Shown here in pieces: positions 26,243 to 34,645 of a DNA stretch of 64,000 nt. The DNA is taken from NCBI RefSeq assembly GCF_014836595.1, contig NZ_JACSQO010000001.1, positions 558,001 to 622,000 on the forward strand. Reading direction: 5' to 3'. The stretch's first letter is position 1; the number at the start of each line of letters is the position of its first letter. The notes below the pieces were generated by a model. That model was not told where the DNA came from and made no database searches. It saw only the letters and a list, made by a program, of their open reading frames with translations. The DNA is from Psychrobacillus faecigallinarum. GTDB taxonomy: Bacteria; Bacillota; Bacilli; Bacillales_A; Planococcaceae. The position numbers and the translations under genes are program-made.

Positions 26243-26327
26243 TTTGTCTACCTTCCTCGCTCTTATTATTTTATCGCTAGAAATAACACAACATTTGGAC
26301 ATATCGATAAATATTTTTTTAAAAAAA

Positions 26328-26446
26328 GCGGCAGCGCCTATGTGCCCCGAAAAGCAAATGGAGAATAAGCAAATAGGCAACTAACAAGCCACCACAGTAT
26401 TTTCCCATTTTCCTCGAGAGACAAGGCGCTGGAGCTAAACTAACTA
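26328..26446 (-). repeat. Degenerate intergenic repeat element of Bacillales type
   Basis: On the minus strand the segment starts TTTAGCTCCAGCGCCTTG followed by TCTCTCGAGG and ends GGCGCTGCCGCTTTTTTT. The terminal arms CAGCGCCT and AGGCGCTG are perfect complements about 85 bp apart. From memory, intergenic elements beginning TAGCTCCAGCGCCT with CTCGAG and ending GGCGCTT...GCGCTTTT are dispersed in many Bacillus and related genomes. This looks like an eroded copy with a different centre. It is not coding. The foldback plus T-run may add terminator function between the amidase and SH3 genes. Confidence 0.5.
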
Positions 26447-26463
26447 TTTGAAAAAAATCTGTC

Positions 26464-26515
26464 AAAAAAACTTCCGATATGCCCTCCTAGGAATTATTCC
26501 TAGGAGATTTATCGG
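26464..26515 (-). terminator. Terminator of the LytC-like amidase gene
   Basis: A compound hairpin: inner stem TCTCCTAGGAATAATTCCTAGGA folds on itself, and an outer CCGATA/TATCGG pairing closes it, followed by AAGTTTTTTTGAC on the minus strand. It lies 25 bp after the amidase stop. Confidence 0.85.
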
Positions 26516-26539
26516 TTACTTTTTCCTAATCTTAAATTT

Positions 26540-29056
26540 TTACTGTTTAAAGAACTCTTCCATTCCTTTACGAATTCCAACTGCTGCTTTTTTACGGAAA
26601 GCATCTGAAGCTAATAATGCCTCTTCAGAAGGATTTGAAATGAATGCCAACTCTACTAATACTGATGGAATTTCATTCATACGGTTTACATAGAATGTTT
26701 GCTGTTTCACGCCACGATTGTATGTTCCAACCGCTTTGACAAGGTTCGCTTGGACACTTTTTGCAAGGGTAAAGCTCTTAGGACCATTAAAGCTTACAGA
26801 CGAATTGTAGTAAGTAGTAGTCCCTTTAGATGTAGAAGAGAATGAATCTGCATGGATACTGATAAATGCATCATAATCGGAAGCGTTAGCAATATCTGTT
26901 CTGTCCTTTAGCTCTAAAAATACATCTGTGCTTCGCGTTAAGGTTACAATAGCACCTGCTGCTTCAAGCTCAGCCTTTAGAAACTTAGCTGTTCCAAGGT
27001 TTACATCCTTCTCCTTAGTACCTTTAGATCCAACTGCGCCAGGATCCTTAGCACCATGCCCAGCATCAATAATTATTTTCTTACCTGCCAATCCTTTAGG
27101 CACGACTTTAATCGTTAACTCTTTATCGTAATCTCTTATTGTGTACGTATAATTTGGATCAAATGTTACAGTCAAGACTGATGTTCCACCGGATACTTTT
27201 TCAACCTTCATGCTTTTTACTCCCGTTAAGCCTGAAGCAATCTCGCTAATATTCGATAGATTACCATTAACTTTTAATACATTTGCTGAAGGCATTGTGT
27301 AAGTAATATTAAACTTAGTAGGCTTCGTCCATACTAAATAATTTTGCCCATTGCGTACTTCTGTTCTTCCATTGATAAGTGAGATTGGAGACGCATCGCC
27401 TACTAGAGATGACTGAATCCATCCGCGTTTTCCACTTTGCGTTTCAACGTTTAACCAACTGTTTAATGAACGTAAAACTCTTAGTGGCGAGCTAGCAGAA
27501 ATAGATTCTATCTTTTTAGAGGTAGCACTTGCACTGCTGTAAACAGTGGACGCCTTTGTAGCATACTTAGTTGGTATACTTTCACTTACCTCAAAATCTG
27601 GAACCCAACCTACAACAGAGCCTGCTTTAATGTTTAACCACTTCATCCCGTCTGTACCAGTTACTTTATTTAACACAGTGAATGTTGTATTTCTCGGTAA
27701 CCCCTGTAATACTGCTGAGTTAAACTTACTATCTGCATAAACTAAAGCATTATATCGTTGAATAGTGCCAGTTTCTCCATTGCCTGGAGTCACATCCCCA
27801 CCAACGGTTACTACAGATTGATGTAGCCATGCTTCTCCGCTTGTTGTACCTACTTTATACCATTTTTCATTGTTTGCATCTAATGCATAATGGGTAGAGA
27901 TAAAGGAATCGTTTAATCGAGATTGAGTTACAACATCGTAGGAAGTGCCAGGGCCTGAACGCATATTAGCGACAGAAACGGAGACTACTAAATTTGTATT
28001 CTGTTCAATAGCTTGTCCAATATCAGGTGTTTCAGTTGGTGGTGTTTCTGGTGAAGTAGATACACTATCAAATGCTTCTCCAGATATCCATCCTTTCTTG
28101 CCTGTAGCATAGGTCACTTGATACCATTTTTCTTTTGCGGCATTTGTAAATTCCTGATGGATAGTTAATTTCGTTCCTACTTTAATCGTAGCTACGACCT
28201 TATAGCTTTTTGTAGCTCCTGAATGTACTGTAGACGCTTTTACAACTGTCTTCGAATCAACTGTAGCTTGTTCAAAAGCTGTAGCTTGAATCCAGCCTTT
28301 TTTACCTGTTGCATAAGTTACCTGCATCCATTTTTCTTTAGCAGCATTCGTAAACTCTTGGTGAACAGTCAAAGTTGTTCCTGCCTTCACTGTAGCTACT
28401 GCTGCATAACTTGTGGTTGCTCCTTTATGTACAGTAGATTGCTTCACTACCTTCATAGAAGTCGCTGTATCTCCATTCGTAGCATTTAAAAGAAATAGCT
28501 CCGAAAGTACCCACCCTTTTTTGCCTTTATACTCAACATTAAACCAAACTTCATTTTGAGTATTAGTAAAGCTGCTTAATATTTTTAGTGAGGTTCCAGC
28601 AGGAATTGTCTCTATTAACTTATAGGAAGTAGTTGCACCACTTCTCATATTAGTTGCAGACTTACCTATTTTCTGTGTGGAACCGACATAAGAGTTGCCA
28701 TTAATAGTCGAATTTCCTCCTACAGCATTGGAAACCTCTTTTACATAATTACTAATCACCCAGCCAGTAGTTGAATCAAAGTTCACTTTATACCATAATT
28801 CACCGCTAGCATTTGTAAAGCGGTCAATTATAGTAACTAGCTGTCCATTTTGGACCTTTCCAACACTGCTATAGCTAGTTGTAGCTCCTTTTCTAATATT
28901 GACATTGTTAGCTGTTATCATTGCCTTACCTGATAACTGAGCAGAAGTGATTGCTGAATTAGTAGCAGCACTCGTGTGAAGTGTATCACTCGTTAGAAGA
29001 TTAATGGGCAAAAGGACAGAAGTTGCTAAAACAGATGATGCGATTACTTTTTTCAT
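26540..29056 (-). CDS. N-acetylmuramoyl-L-alanine amidase (LytC-like) with seven SH3 repeats
   Basis: Secreted autolysin of 838 residues. After a signal peptide (to about residue 31), seven SH3_3 repeats lie near 48-104, 133-188, 205-262, 272-330, 357-415, 433-490 and 498-552. Repeats three and four are almost identical (both contain EFTNAAKEKW), indicating recent duplication. An AMIN-like beta domain (about 565-650) precedes the Amidase_3 domain: IIIDAGHGAKDPGAVG, the zinc-coordinating Glu in KEKDVNLGTAKFLKAEL, FISIHADSF, and catalytic VLVELAFISNP. It cleaves the amide bond between MurNAc and the stem peptide. Its neighbours (SpoIID/LytB protein, LCP protein) recall the B. subtilis lytR-lytABC locus. 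No CWB2 repeats are present, so SH3 repeats replace them as wall-binding modules. Confidence 0.93.
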   Translation of the reverse strand: MKKVIASSVLATSVLLPINLLTSDTLHTSAATNSAITSAQLSGKAMITANNVNIRKGATTSYSSVGKVQNGQLVTIIDRFTNASGELWYKVNFDSTTGWVISNYVKEVSNAVGGNSTINGNSYVGSTQKIGKSATNMRSGATTSYKLIETIPAGTSLKILSSFTNTQNEVWFNVEYKGKKGWVLSELFLLNATNGDTATSMKVVKQSTVHKGATTSYAAVATVKAGTTLTVHQEFTNAAKEKWMQVTYATGKKGWIQATAFEQATVDSKTVVKASTVHSGATKSYKVVATIKVGTKLTIHQEFTNAAKEKWYQVTYATGKKGWISGEAFDSVSTSPETPPTETPDIGQAIEQNTNLVVSVSVANMRSGPGTSYDVVTQSRLNDSFISTHYALDANNEKWYKVGTTSGEAWLHQSVVTVGGDVTPGNGETGTIQRYNALVYADSKFNSAVLQGLPRNTTFTVLNKVTGTDGMKWLNIKAGSVVGWVPDFEVSESIPTKYATKASTVYSSASATSKKIESISASSPLRVLRSLNSWLNVETQSGKRGWIQSSLVGDASPISLINGRTEVRNGQNYLVWTKPTKFNITYTMPSANVLKVNGNLSNISEIASGLTGVKSMKVEKVSGGTSVLTVTFDPNYTYTIRDYDKELTIKVVPKGLAGKKIIIDAGHGAKDPGAVGSKGTKEKDVNLGTAKFLKAELEAAGAIVTLTRSTDVFLELKDRTDIANASDYDAFISIHADSFSSTSKGTTTYYNSSVSFNGPKSFTLAKSVQANLVKAVGTYNRGVKQQTFYVNRMNEIPSVLVELAFISNPSEEALLASDAFRKKAAVGIRKGMEEFFKQ

Positions 29057-29159
29057 TTGTTCCTCCTTGAAACGTGTGTTTTCTACATTTTAATGCACAT
29101 TTTACCATAAAACAATCCAACAAATGGATTAATAGGTGTTTAATTATCGGTTAAAATAG

Positions 29160-29205
29160 CAAAAAGAGTAAAAGGAACAGTCCAAATGACTGTTCCTTTT
29201 ACTCT
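29160..29205 (-). terminator. Terminator overlapping the end of the LCP gene
   Basis: Perfect 18-bp stem (AGAGTAAAAGGAACAGTC and its complement) with a 5-nt loop. The stop codon of the LCP gene (29201-29199) lies inside the first arm. The minus strand continues TTTTTGCTATTTT. Confidence 0.92.
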
Positions 29206-30242
29206 CCTATTGTTAAATCTGTAATTTTAGTTGACTGATTCAATTCTGTTTTAGCATTTTGTCCAAAATCATCTAAGTTAAGTTTCAATTGCTCACTGAT
29301 TTCATCTAAAGCTTCTTCATCAGGAATGAAATAGTATACTCCATTACGTGTGTCATCGTAACCCTCTAATTGAAGTTGTTCAAATGGAGTAGATTTTAAC
29401 TTTTGATATGTTTTGATCAAACCAAAATATTCAGATGATGGTATGTTCGTTTTGACATTATTACCAATATCCTCAATCATGTTATCTATTTTAGTTATGT
29501 TTGATAAGCTCGTGCCTTTATCAATTATTTCTTGAATAATTTGCTTTTGTCGTTTATTGCGTCCTAAATCGCCCTCTGGATCACTCTTTCTCATACGAAC
29601 ATAAGCAAGAGCTTCGTTACCGTTAAGATCCATTGTACCTTGTGTATACGTTTTCCATTTTAAACTACCTGTTAGCTGCGCTTTAAACGTAAATGGCACA
29701 TCTACTTCAATTCCACCAACAGTATCTACGATGTCCTCGAAGCCTTGAAAGTCTGTTGAAACATAGTAATCTATTGGAATATCTAATAATTCTTCTATCG
29801 TATTAATAGTATAATTTATACCACCGTTTGCATACGAGTGATTAATCTTATCGTTATATCCTAAATCAGGAATATAAACTCTAGTATCACGCGGGATGCT
29901 AACCATAGATACTTTATTTGTCTTTGGATTTACTGTTGCGACAATAAGAACATCGGAACGACCATATTTTGCTTTTTCTTGATTTTCAATACCGGCTAAT
30001 AAAATGGTAAAAGCAGAATCCTCCGCCTTAGCTTTGTCATATTTGTCAATTGCCTCGTTCTCTGTTTTTTCCTCACGCTCTAGTGGCTCATAAATTTTAT
30101 TTACAGCATTTTTGGTTTGAAACGACAAATTAGTTGCAAAGACGATAACTCCAGACAATAACACCATCGCAACGATAAGTATTGTATATAAAATTTTTCT
30201 TCTCGTCTTCGTTTTCCTGTTCTTTTGACGTGAAGTAGTCAT
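29199..30242 (-). CDS. LytR-CpsA-Psr (LCP) family ligase
   Basis: Membrane-anchored protein of 347 residues. A basic N-terminus (SRQKNRKTKTRRK) precedes one membrane helix (about 15-37), so the LCP domain is outside the cell. Motifs are LLAGIENQEKAKYGRSDVLIVATVNP, SIPRDTRVYIPDLGYNDKINHSYANGG and ALAYVRMRKSDPEGDLGRNKRQKQII, which include the conserved arginines and aspartates that bind the polyprenyl pyrophosphate head. LCP enzymes attach wall teichoic acids or secondary polymers to peptidoglycan. Located at the downstream end of the polysaccharide cluster, it is a good candidate for linking that polymer to the wall. A second LCP gene is at 56595-57506. Confidence 0.93.
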   Translation of the reverse strand: MTTSRQKNRKTKTRRKILYTILIVAMVLLSGVIVFATNLSFQTKNAVNKIYEPLEREEKTENEAIDKYDKAKAEDSAFTILLAGIENQEKAKYGRSDVLIVATVNPKTNKVSMVSIPRDTRVYIPDLGYNDKINHSYANGGINYTINTIEELLDIPIDYYVSTDFQGFEDIVDTVGGIEVDVPFTFKAQLTGSLKWKTYTQGTMDLNGNEALAYVRMRKSDPEGDLGRNKRQKQIIQEIIDKGTSLSNITKIDNMIEDIGNNVKTNIPSSEYFGLIKTYQKLKSTPFEQLQLEGYDDTRNGVYYFIPDEEALDEISEQLKLNLDDFGQNAKTELNQSTKITDLTIGE

Positions 30243-30321
30243 ATTAGTTCCCTACTTTACTTTTAAATTTTATCTAATTTATTATACATAATTTAAAGGA
30301 TGGTGTATATTGCAAAGAAAA

Positions 30322-31542
30322 TTACTTTTGTGTAATATTTTGTAGTAATTCTTTTACGATGGTAGTCCAACTAAATTCTCCCATTGCTAGCTGTCTTCCA
30401 TTTTCTTTCATGGCATTTCTATCATTTACCTGCATTTCCACAAATTCAAACATTTTTTCAGAAATTGAGTCAACATTTTCAGGTTGTGCTACTAAACCTA
30501 TGTTATTTTGAGTAATGATATTCGCGCTTTCTCCTTTTCCACAGTAAAGCACAGGAACTGCTGATGAAGCAGCCGGAAAAATTTTAGAAGGTCGAGCTCC
30601 CTCAAATAATTGTATATCACGAAGCGGAACAATACTTACATCACTCACTGAAAATAGTTTAGGCATTTCTTTTAAAGGTAGATGCCCTAAAAATGTTGTA
30701 TTTTGCAAGCCAAGCTCTTCTTTGAGCTTATGTAGCTTTTCTTCTTCAGGACCCGCTCCTGCAATTAGGAAATGTGCATGAGGAACTGTTTCTTGCATCT
30801 GTTTAGCAGCATATAGAATGTACTCTAAGCCTTGCGCATAGCCTAGATTCCCTCCATATGAAAAAACAAATTTTTCATGGAGATTGTATTTTTCTAAGAA
30901 TTCTACATTTTTTTCTTGTGGATAAAAGAAATTTGTATTTACACCATTCGGCAATACAAATACTTTTTCCTCCGGCTGGGAATGGTTAATAATATATGAT
31001 TTAATGCCATCTGTGGCAGTTGCAATTTTCCATGAATGCTTATATAGAAACGACTCTAATATCTCAGCAAGCTTGATGAACATTTTGTTTTTCACAAGTC
31101 CTAGCTTTACTGCAGATTCAGGCCATACATCAGCTACATTAAAAACAAATTTTGCTCCTTTAAGTTTAGCGCCAATTAGACCTGTCAAACCTAAAAAGAT
31201 CGGCGGAGAATTGACGATAATCACATCTACCTTCCCTGTTTTCATCAATCCATAGAAGGAACTAAAGGTGAATGAGAAGTAGGAGACTAAACGCTTCCAA
31301 AAGGTACCCTTTTTAGAAGGATAGATCCATGTGCGATGAACGGGAATGTCATCCCACATTTCAAATTCATATTTTTTTCCCTTGTACTCATCCGGTATAA
31401 TCCCATGAGGATGATGTGGGAATGCAGTCACGACTTGAATATCATGTCCTTGAGCAAGTAATTCTTTACTTACCTCATAAACACGGATTTGGGGTGCACC
31501 AGTTTCAGGTGGGAAATGTTGACATAAATATACAATACGCAT
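30322..31542 (-). CDS. Glycosyltransferase family 4 protein (WbuB-like)
   Basis: GT-B glycosyltransferase of about 406 residues. The N-terminal acceptor domain begins RIVYLCQHFPPETGAPQIRVYE, and the C-terminal donor domain carries FSYGGNLGYAQGLEYIL, FLIAGAGPEEEKL and the nucleotide-sugar region APRPSKIFPA-like ARPSKIFPAASSAVPVLYCG. This pattern matches WbuB/WcaI-type transferases of surface polysaccharide loci. The ATG at 31542 has GGTGAT just upstream. A GTG at 31551 is possible. It follows gtaB by 11 bp. Donor and acceptor cannot be read from the sequence. Confidence 0.88.
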   Translation of the reverse strand: MRIVYLCQHFPPETGAPQIRVYEVSKELLAQGHDIQVVTAFPHHPHGIIPDEYKGKKYEFEMWDDIPVHRTWIYPSKKGTFWKRLVSYFSFTFSSFYGLMKTGKVDVIIVNSPPIFLGLTGLIGAKLKGAKFVFNVADVWPESAVKLGLVKNKMFIKLAEILESFLYKHSWKIATATDGIKSYIINHSQPEEKVFVLPNGVNTNFFYPQEKNVEFLEKYNLHEKFVFSYGGNLGYAQGLEYILYAAKQMQETVPHAHFLIAGAGPEEEKLHKLKEELGLQNTTFLGHLPLKEMPKLFSVSDVSIVPLRDIQLFEGARPSKIFPAASSAVPVLYCGKGESANIITQNNIGLVAQPENVDSISEKMFEFVEMQVNDRNAMKENGRQLAMGEFSWTTIVKELLQNITQK

Positions 31543-31553
31543 AACTATCACCG

Positions 31554-32417
31554 TTAATCTTTCAATTTATTCTTCAAATAAGCAAGTAACGGTTCTCTTA
31601 AATCGTCACGCTTTAATGCAAAGTCAAATGTTGCTTGTAAAAATCCAAACTTGTCCCCAACGTCATAGCGTTTTCCTTCAAACATATAGGAGTAAATTGA
31701 TTCTTTCTTAATCAAAGAATCAATAGCATCCGTTAACTGGATTTCTCCCTTAGCGTCCGGTGCTACTTTTTCTAATTCCTCAAAAATTCCAGGGGTTAAA
31801 ATATATCGCCCAACAATAGCTTGGTTAGATGGTGCCTCCTGAGCAGACGGCTTTTCCACTAATCGCTTTACCGAAAACAAACCATTTTCAGCAGCACTGT
31901 AATCCACGATTCCATATTTATGTACATCCTCTGTAGGTACTTCATTTACTCCTAAGATACTGCTATGTACTTCCTCATACTTTGAAATCATTTGCTGCAA
32001 TGCTGGAACCTCAGCATCTATAATGTCATCCGGAAGTAACACTGCAAAGGGCTCGTTACCGATGAATTTTTTCGTACATAATATAGCATGCCCAAGTCCA
32101 AGCGGTTCTTTCTGTCTCATATAATGGATATCAACTAGATTAGAGATATTTTCTACCTGCTCTAACAGCTCTAGTTTTCCTGTATTTTTTAGTAAAAGCT
32201 CTAATTCAATGGATTTGTCAAAATGATCTTCCATTGATTTTTTGTTTCGTCCAGTGACGATGATAATATCTTCAATTCCTGAAGCAATTGCTTCCTCGAT
32301 AATATATTGAAGGTTGGGCTTATCAACTATTGGAAGCATTTCCTTAGGCAATGCTTTTGTTGCAGGAAGAAATCTTGTTCCAAAGCCTGCTGCAGGGATA
32401 ACTGCTTTCTTAATCAT
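31554..32417 (-). CDS. gtaB: UTP-glucose-1-phosphate uridylyltransferase
   Basis: Enzyme of 287 residues that makes UDP-glucose. It has the nucleotidyltransferase signature AVIPAAGFGTRFLPATKALPKEMLP with the catalytic region, VDKPNLQYIIEEA, LGLGHAILCTKKF, PDDIID and EKPSAQEAPSNQAIVGRYIL. The length is standard for GalU/GtaB. UDP-glucose feeds glycolipids, teichoic acid glucosylation and wall polysaccharides. In B. subtilis gtaB also lies close to the lyt, tag and tua genes. It is the penultimate gene of the minus-strand polysaccharide cluster. Confidence 0.95.
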   Translation of the reverse strand: MIKKAVIPAAGFGTRFLPATKALPKEMLPIVDKPNLQYIIEEAIASGIEDIIIVTGRNKKSMEDHFDKSIELELLLKNTGKLELLEQVENISNLVDIHYMRQKEPLGLGHAILCTKKFIGNEPFAVLLPDDIIDAEVPALQQMISKYEEVHSSILGVNEVPTEDVHKYGIVDYSAAENGLFSVKRLVEKPSAQEAPSNQAIVGRYILTPGIFEELEKVAPDAKGEIQLTDAIDSLIKKESIYSYMFEGKRYDVGDKFGFLQATFDFALKRDDLREPLLAYLKNKLKD

Positions 32418-32456
32418 ATAATCACCTTTTCTTCTTGAGAGCGTATGAAGTAACCT

Positions 32457-33533
32457 TTATCGCTCTAAATTATATTTTTCATACAATGTCAGCATATAAT
32501 TTGCGTTATCTATCCAGCTGTAATGATTCTTAACATGAGCGACTCCAGCTTCACCCATTTTCATTCTCATCTCATTATTTCTAGCTAGCTTTTTAAAAGC
32601 TGCTGCGAGCTGGTCTGGGCTTTCCTTGTCTGTGACAATGCCAGTAACATCCTTAACTACAACCTCTGGTAACCCACCAACATTAGAAACGACGACGGGA
32701 ACGCCACATGCCATTGCTTCAACTGCTGCAACTCCAAAGCTTTCACTGTCTTCTGTAGAAGGTACAGCAAAGATTGACATCTTGCGAATGATATTCGGAA
32801 CTTCTGTGTTAGGAACCTTCCCCGTGAAAGTCGTCACATCAGAAATTCCTAAATCAGTTGCGAGTTGTTCATACTCTTTTCTTTGAGGACCATCACCAGT
32901 GATAAGCAATTCTGAGTTAGGATATTCCTTATTAAATAAGGCAAAGCCCTTCACTAAGTCCGCAATCCCATACTTGTCCTCTAATGCTTTCACCGTTCCA
33001 ACAATAATTTTTTCTGTAAACTCAGTATCCTCTTGAGCCGGGTGGAATATCCCTAAATCAACTCCAAACGGTGTAACATAAACCGGACGATCTGTATAAA
33101 GATTAGTTTCTTTTGCCATAATATGGCTTGTAGAACATATGGCAGTTGCCTTACTTAAAGTAAATCTTACTAGCTTTTCATTTAACTTATTTTTCTTAGG
33201 AAAATCAAATATATCTTTACCCCATACAGAAACAAAATGTACTTTATAATCGACTATTGCTCCCAATAAACCATAGCTAGAGATGAAATGAGAGTGCAGA
33301 ATATCTGGATTCCACTCCTTAAGAAGCTTCTTTAAAGCAGGTGCTGCGGCAATATAAGAAGCCTTACCTGGTAAAACCTTTGGCAATATTTCTGTTGGAA
33401 CCTGTTTTGCATTGTTCTCTGAATAGTGATCCTTAAATGTATAAACCTTCACATCAATACCTTTAGACTGATAAAATAAAGCCCACTTATGAGTATGAAT
33501 TGACTTACTTGGAGCTAATACTGCTATTTTCAT
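32457..33533 (-). CDS. Glycosyltransferase family 4 protein
   Basis: Protein of 358 residues with the GT4 layout: KIAVLAPSKSIHTHKWALFY at the N-terminus, DILHSHFISSYGLLGA, and the donor half GTVKALEDKYGIADLVKGF, LLITGDGPQRKEYEQLA, and PSTEDSESFGVAAVEAMACGVPVVVSNVGGLPEVV, which includes the E-x7-E retaining-transferase motif. It overlaps the upstream glycosyltransferase gene by 4 bp, so the two are coupled. It probably adds one sugar to the lipid-linked repeat unit. Sugar specificity unknown. Confidence 0.9.
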   Translation of the reverse strand: MKIAVLAPSKSIHTHKWALFYQSKGIDVKVYTFKDHYSENNAKQVPTEILPKVLPGKASYIAAAPALKKLLKEWNPDILHSHFISSYGLLGAIVDYKVHFVSVWGKDIFDFPKKNKLNEKLVRFTLSKATAICSTSHIMAKETNLYTDRPVYVTPFGVDLGIFHPAQEDTEFTEKIIVGTVKALEDKYGIADLVKGFALFNKEYPNSELLITGDGPQRKEYEQLATDLGISDVTTFTGKVPNTEVPNIIRKMSIFAVPSTEDSESFGVAAVEAMACGVPVVVSNVGGLPEVVVKDVTGIVTDKESPDQLAAAFKKLARNNEMRMKMGEAGVAHVKNHYSWIDNANYMLTLYEKYNLER

Positions 33534-34645
33534 TTTTTACCTCCTAGAAGTGCTTGTGCAGCTTGTTCAGCACGTGTATTCCATGCATGCTGCTGTAAAA
33601 AGCTTTGTTGAATATTTTTCTTAAACTGCAAATAGTCTGGTTGTATAGCCTGCATACCTTCTACTAATCCATCTGCGCTATCCTCTGTGATAACACCGTA
33701 GGGACCCGATTGGATAAAATCCTCCTGAGCGGAGCAATTTGTAGCTACAATTGGCAAGCCTGCAGTCAAATACTCTACTAATTTGATTGGGACAGCAAAA
33801 TCATTATATGTAGATCTTTTACGTGGGATAAAAGCAAAATCAACCTGCTCATACAATGCTTGAAGCTCTGTTCCACTCACATGCTTTAACTCAATATATG
33901 CTTTGTTTAGCTTTTCTTTTTCCTCTTTGCTTAGCTGCGTGTATTCTTCTTCTCGACAAACGATTACCAATTCACCATTAGTTTGCGTTTTATTTAATAT
34001 TGCATACGCTTCTACTAAAGTTGGCAAACCATAATCCTCACTGTTTATACCACCCACATAGATACCCTTAAATGGCGATTGAATATTTTGATCATTAGTA
34101 GTTATATCAGTGAAACGTCCTCCCGGGGGAAGTGCCATTTTAGCTGTATCAATATTAACAAATTTACCCATAGCGTCACTGGGCAAAAATAAAGTGTGCA
34201 CATACTTTTTATAAAACTTTTCTTCCATCTTATAAATGGTCTTCATAACAGTCTTTTTAATACCCTTTAACTTATAAAGCTCGTCAAACTTCCAATATAC
34301 ATCTCTATAAAAAACACCAATAGGTACATGAAGTCTCTTCAATGTCTTAAACACATCATGATCGATAATCCAATCCTTCGGAATATGTCCAGGATCTGTA
34401 AGCCATAATGGAATCGTCTGATTTTCAGAGTAGCAAAACAATGTTTGCTCTTGTTTTTTCTCGGATATCATCTTGTTCCAAAGCTGTCTTCTTTCGGTAC
34501 TTGTGCCGGAGATGACAATTACTTCTACGTTATTTTTCTGAGCGTAATTTTCAAATGCTTTAATCATTTCAATGGGACGAATTGCAGAACCACTTTTAGG
34601 ATTAGTAGCAAGAGTAAAAGGATAGTAAATTAAAATATTCTTCAT
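33530..34645 (-). CDS. Glycosyltransferase (GT4-like)
   Basis: Protein of about 371 residues starting at ATG 34645 with AAGGAG upstream, overlapping the polymerase stop as ATGA. The N-terminal half (ILIYYPFTLATNPKSGSAIRP) is a GT-B acceptor domain with FYRDVYWKFDELYK. The donor half has GIYVGGINSEDYGLPTLVEAY, VDFAFIPRKRSTYNDFAVPIKLVEYLTAGLPIVATNCSAQ and ends with helical QQHAWNTRAEQAAQALL. It is more divergent than the neighbouring transferases, but the EYLTAGLPIVAT block is typical of the GT4 superfamily. It probably acts in repeat-unit assembly. Confidence 0.82.
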   Translation of the reverse strand: MKNILIYYPFTLATNPKSGSAIRPIEMIKAFENYAQKNNVEVIVISGTSTERRQLWNKMISEKKQEQTLFCYSENQTIPLWLTDPGHIPKDWIIDHDVFKTLKRLHVPIGVFYRDVYWKFDELYKLKGIKKTVMKTIYKMEEKFYKKYVHTLFLPSDAMGKFVNIDTAKMALPPGGRFTDITTNDQNIQSPFKGIYVGGINSEDYGLPTLVEAYAILNKTQTNGELVIVCREEEYTQLSKEEKEKLNKAYIELKHVSGTELQALYEQVDFAFIPRKRSTYNDFAVPIKLVEYLTAGLPIVATNCSAQEDFIQSGPYGVITEDSADGLVEGMQAIQPDYLQFKKNIQQSFLQQHAWNTRAEQAAQALLGGKK

